Source: Chloroflexota bacterium
GTDB taxonomy: Bacteria; Chloroflexota; Limnocylindria; Limnocylindrales; CSP1-4
Length of the DNA stretch: 7,575 nt
Direction: 5' to 3'
Assembly: GCA_025355255.1 (NCBI GenBank)
Contig: JANYAA010000100.1
Coordinates: forward strand, 1-7,575
This document shows, piece after piece, positions 5,088-7,575 of this stretch. Position numbers and translations under genes: made by a program. The first letter of the stretch is position 1. The number at the start of each line of letters is the position of its first letter. The notes under the pieces were generated by a model that was not told where the DNA came from, did no database searches, and worked only from the letters and a program-made list of their open reading frames with translations.

Positions 5088-6026
5088 AGCACATCACCCC
5101 TGCGCGGGCGAGACCTCGTGTCCGCCGCCGATCTCTCAGCCGCCGAGATTGGCCTGCTGTTCAGCCGCGCCGCGGTCCTGAAGGCCGAGTACCGCGCAGA
5201 GCGTCGCCACGCCAACCCGCCCCTTGAGCGCCTGACGCTCGCAATGCTGTTCCAGAAGCCCAGCCTGCGCACCCGTGTCACGTTTGAAGCCGGGATGACC
5301 CAGCTTGGCGGACACGCGATCTACCTTACCGAGGGGACGGTTCTGGGCGGCCGCGAGACGGTGGGGGACGTGGCGCGGAACCTCGAGAGCTTCGTGGACG
5401 CCATCATGGCCCGCACGGGGCCCCATGAGGTGGTGGTGGAGCTGGCCGCCCGGGCGTCCATCCCGGTCATCAACGGGCTGACCATCCGCGAGCACCCTTG
5501 TCAGGCGTTGGCCGACCTGTTCACGCTGCACGAGCGCTTTGGCGACTTGCGGGGGCTCACCCTTGCGTTTGTGGGTGACGGCAACAACGTGTACCACTCG
5601 CTGGCCCTTATGGGCGCAACCCTCGGGATGCACGTCAGGCTTGCGCACCCGGCGGGGTACGGCCCATCCGAGCGGATTGTGGAGCGTGCCCGCTCGCTGG
5701 CCGCCGCGGCTGGCGGCAGCCTATCCTTCACGCAGGAGCCCCGGGAGGCGGTGGAGCGCGCCCAGGCCGTCTACACGGACGCTTGGACGTCCATGGGCCA
5801 GGAGGCGGAGGCTGAGGAGCGGCGCGACGCGTTCGCGCGCTTCCAGGTGAACGCATCCCTTATGGCTGCGGCGCCAGACGCGGTGGTCATGCACTGCTTG
5901 CCGGCACACCGCGAGGAGGAGATCACCTCCGACATGATGGATGGCCCGCAGAGCGTCATCTTCGACCAGTCAGAGAACCGGCTCCACGCGCAGAAGGCGC
6001 TCCTCGTAGAACTGCTGGCCGGGTGA
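5085..6026 (+). CDS. argF: Ornithine carbamoyltransferase
   Basis: This cytosolic enzyme joins carbamoyl phosphate and ornithine to give citrulline and phosphate in arginine synthesis. From ATG 5085 it has 313 residues, typical length. The carbamoyl-phosphate site shows SLRTR at 60-64 (a Leu variant of the usual STRTR) and HPCQ at 137-140 with Asp144. The ornithine site shows GDGNN at 164-168 and DAWTSMG at 232-238. HCLPAHR at 270-276 carries the catalytic-site Cys271 and argues for ornithine rather than acetyl- or succinylornithine as substrate; FDQSENRLHAQKA (293-305) closes the family pattern. An upstream extension to 4971 is open but low-complexity and rejected. No other arg gene or clear arginine operator is in view. 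The gene is followed after four bases by a TPR gene, probably on the same transcript. Confidence 0.96.
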   Translation: MSTSPLRGRDLVSAADLSAAEIGLLFSRAAVLKAEYRAERRHANPPLERLTLAMLFQKPSLRTRVTFEAGMTQLGGHAIYLTEGTVLGGRETVGDVARNLESFVDAIMARTGPHEVVVELAARASIPVINGLTIREHPCQALADLFTLHERFGDLRGLTLAFVGDGNNVYHSLALMGATLGMHVRLAHPAGYGPSERIVERARSLAAAAGGSLSFTQEPREAVERAQAVYTDAWTSMGQEAEAEERRDAFARFQVNASLMAAAPDAVVMHCLPAHREEEITSDMMDGPQSVIFDQSENRLHAQKALLVELLAG

Positions 6027-6030
6027 GACG

Positions 6031-6942
6031 ATGACGGCGGGCACGCAGTACAAGCGGTACAAGTCCGCGCTTGAGCGCGGGCATGTCGCTGCGCTCCGTG
6101 GCACGCTCGATGACGCCTTGGCCGCGTACACCGAGGCCGCGTCCATCGTGCCTGGCCGGGCCGCACCGCTGACGGGCGCAGGCAATGCGCTGCTGCGCCG
6201 CAAGCGGCCGGCGGATGCTCTGCAGTACTTTGTGTCGGCGCTTGACGTGGCGCCCCGTGACGAGGCCGCCAACGCAGGGAGGGCGCAATGCCTGATTGCG
6301 CTTGACCGGCGGACCGAGGCCGCACATGTGTTTGACCTGCTGGCCGATGTCCGGGTAGCCGGCGGCAAACTGCCCGAGGCCGTGAACGCCGCGTGCCGGG
6401 CTCTGGACTTGGCTGAGGGCCGGGATCGGCGACGGATGCTGCGTTTGCTGGCGGACCAGCTTCGATCATCCGAACTGGACGAGGCCGGGTGGGCTGCCTT
6501 GGACCGGGCGATTGCCTTGCTCGAGCCCAAGCCGGCTCCGGCACAGGAACCGGTGGAGCCGGAGCCCGAGCGCCCAGCTATCCCGAAGAGCCCGCTGGAT
6601 CGCGCGCTGGTGCCCGGCTGGAACCTCGAAGCCTTTGAGGACGCCGTGCAGACATCGCTCCAGCAGGGGCTGCCCGCTGTGGCGCTGGAGCGCCTGCTGG
6701 ACCTCGCCGCCGCGTGTCGTCGCGACGGGCGCCTCGATGCGGCGCTCGACGCCTGCTACCGGGCCGTGGCGCTTGACCCGGACCACGTGGACCTGCACCT
6801 CGGAATGGCCGAGCTCTATGCCCTGCGGGGGTGGAGCGCGCTCGCGACCGAGAAGCTCGACCTCGTCGGCAAGCTCGCGGAGATCGACGGCGACGAGGAT
6901 GCCCTCGGCCGCGTTGCCGCATCGCGCGAGGCCCGCACCTGA
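6031..6942 (+). CDS. Tetratricopeptide-repeat protein of unknown function
   Basis: The 303-residue product has no signal peptide or membrane segment and should be a cytosolic scaffold or adaptor. N-terminal TPR-like helix pairs lie at about 14-43 (ending SIVPGR) and 46-79 (ending LDVAPRDEA), with looser pairs at about 80-106 and 108-130. An acidic, Pro/Glu-rich linker (165-186) and a Trp-containing segment (PGWNLEAFEDAV, 195-206) lead to a C-terminal TPR at about 217-250 (GRLDAALDACYRAVALDPDH) and a partial further pair (253-283). No catalytic motif is visible. The ATG follows argF by four bases, with GGGTGAG (6021-6027) as a weak Shine-Dalgarno overlapping the argF stop, so it is likely co-translated with argF. 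Codon use resembles its neighbours. Its partner is unknown; proximity to cdaA is suggestive only. Confidence 0.85.
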   Translation: MTAGTQYKRYKSALERGHVAALRGTLDDALAAYTEAASIVPGRAAPLTGAGNALLRRKRPADALQYFVSALDVAPRDEAANAGRAQCLIALDRRTEAAHVFDLLADVRVAGGKLPEAVNAACRALDLAEGRDRRRMLRLLADQLRSSELDEAGWAALDRAIALLEPKPAPAQEPVEPEPERPAIPKSPLDRALVPGWNLEAFEDAVQTSLQQGLPAVALERLLDLAAACRRDGRLDAALDACYRAVALDPDHVDLHLGMAELYALRGWSALATEKLDLVGKLAEIDGDEDALGRVAASREART

Positions 6943-6957
6943 CACCGCCTCCACGCC

Positions 6958-6985
6958 GGTCCCCGGGACCAGTGCGGGAACCCGG
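6958..6985 (+). other. Overlapping GC-rich hairpins between the TPR gene and cdaA
   Basis: Bases 6958-6962 pair with 6966-6970 (GGTCC/GGACC, three-base loop). Alternatively 6963-6967 pair with 6981-6985 (CCGGG/CCCGG, 13-base loop). The two stems share bases and cannot form together. No T-run follows. They could end or slow the argF-TPR transcript, or simply reflect high GC content. Confidence 0.3.
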
Positions 6986-6994
6986 TGTTACACT
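6986..6994 (+). promoter_or_regulatory. Extended -10 promoter candidate for cdaA
   Basis: TGTTACACT contains the extended -10 TG, one spacer base, and TACACT (four of six matches to TATAAT). Placing the last T (6994) at -7 puts the start of transcription at A7001, three bases before the ATG at 7004. No convincing -35 is seen, which extended -10 promoters tolerate. The AGG immediately before the ATG is too close to serve as a Shine-Dalgarno, in agreement with a leaderless or almost leaderless mRNA. Confidence 0.48.
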
Positions 6995-7003
6995 CCGCCG
7001 AGG

Positions 7004-7575
7004 ATGCTCCCGTTCGTCGAGTCGCTCCTCCGGCAGGTCACGCCCACGATCGTGCTGGATATCGCGATCACGGCGCTGTTCATCTATTCCATCTTCAGCC
7101 TCATCCGGGGCACGCGCGCCGTCACGCTCATCGCCGGCGTGTCGGTGCTGCTCGGCATCTACGCCGCTGCTCAATTGCTTGGGCTGCGGCTGTTCACCCA
7201 GATCCTCCAGGCTGGCGCCTTCGTCGGCGTCTTTGCGCTTGTTGTCGTATTCCAGCCGGAGCTGCGCCGTGCGCTCGAGCGCCTTGGCCGGGTGGGCACG
7301 CTCGGATGGCTGCTCGGGCCGCATGAGGAGGGGACCGGCGCCCACGTTGCTGCCGAGGTGGCCAAGGCGGCCGCCGCAATGTCAAGGGAGGGCCACGGCG
7401 CCCTCATCGTCTTGGAGCGGGGCACTGGTCTTGAAGAGATCGCCGAGACCGGTGTGATGATCCGCGCGGATGTGACGGCAGAAATCCTGCGCACGATCTT
7501 CACACCGCGCACGCCGTTGCACGACGGGGCGGTGATCATCCGACGGGGCTCCGTGCTTGCTGCCGGCGCCCTGCT
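7004..7575 (+). CDS. cdaA: Membrane diadenylate cyclase CdaA (3' truncated by window)
   Basis: CdaA condenses two ATP into the second messenger c-di-AMP, which controls potassium and osmolyte balance and cell-wall homeostasis. The first 190 residues are present. There are three predicted membrane helices at about 15-34, 40-60 and 66-83. The conserved juxtamembrane VVFQPELRRALERLG (81-95) follows, then the start of the cyclase (DisA_N/DAC) domain with GALIVLERGTGLEEI (132-146) and PLHDGAVII (171-179), whose DGA motif (174-176) includes the catalytic Asp174 equivalent of B. subtilis Asp171. The second catalytic motif, RHR, should lie just beyond the window edge. ATG 7004 is chosen because it gives the family N-terminus and fits the promoter geometry. 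In many genomes a YbbR-domain regulator (cdaR) and glmM follow. Confidence 0.95.
   Translation, partial: MLPFVESLLRQVTPTIVLDIAITALFIYSIFSLIRGTRAVTLIAGVSVLLGIYAAAQLLGLRLFTQILQAGAFVGVFALVVVFQPELRRALERLGRVGTLGWLLGPHEEGTGAHVAAEVAKAAAAMSREGHGALIVLERGTGLEEIAETGVMIRADVTAEILRTIFTPRTPLHDGAVIIRRGSVLAAGAL

Overview
The window is a compact, GC-rich, all plus-strand block of bacterial housekeeping genes. Third codon positions are visibly dominated by G and C. Twelve of its fourteen genes are the tail of the S10/spc/alpha ribosomal gene series and its usual followers, in this order: map (3' end only), infA, rpmJ, rpsM, rpsK, rpsD, rpoA, rplQ, truA, rplM, rpsI and then argF. A tetratricopeptide-repeat (TPR) protein and the 5' part of a cdaA-type diadenylate cyclase gene follow and run off the right edge. 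There is no tRNA, rRNA, mobile element, CRISPR array or minus-strand gene that I can support, and no gene-free stretch longer than about 120 bases.

Organism: L36 and S4 are both of the zinc-binding (four-ligand) type, truA lies between rplQ and rplM-rpsI, and c-di-AMP is made by a membrane CdaA rather than DisA. Together these suggest a high-GC member of the Terrabacteria side of the tree. Chloroflexota is my best guess and Actinobacteria fit less well. This is inference from gene content and protein flavour; a marker-protein tree would settle it.

Layout. Bases 1-73 end methionine aminopeptidase. Bases 74-173 hold a plausible sigma-70 promoter and a 10-bp hairpin ahead of infA, which starts at TTG. 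Bases 174-4964 form a tightly packed operon with gaps of 3-17 bases, one 4-base overlap (truA/rplM) and several Shine-Dalgarno sequences embedded in the preceding gene. It makes IF-1, five ribosomal proteins around RNA polymerase alpha, TruA, L13 and S9, all parts of the transcription/translation machinery. Bases 4965-5084 are the largest gap and probably mark the end of the ribosomal transcript, although no U-tract terminator is visible. Bases 5085-6942 are argF plus a TPR gene four bases behind it. Bases 6943-7003 are a short GC-rich gap with a hairpin and an extended -10 element, followed by cdaA.

The best non-trivial signals are regulatory. The argF and cdaA starts have no useful Shine-Dalgarno sequence but sit at the right distance behind a -10-like hexamer for leaderless or near-leaderless transcripts, in contrast to the SD-led genes inside the operon. 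Others are the hairpin at the start of the presumed infA transcript, a small hairpin overlapping the only SD candidate for rpoA, and an uncharacterised TPR protein between argF and cdaA. I see no convincing undescribed defence, metabolic or mobile system; most of the window is ordinary conserved core genome.
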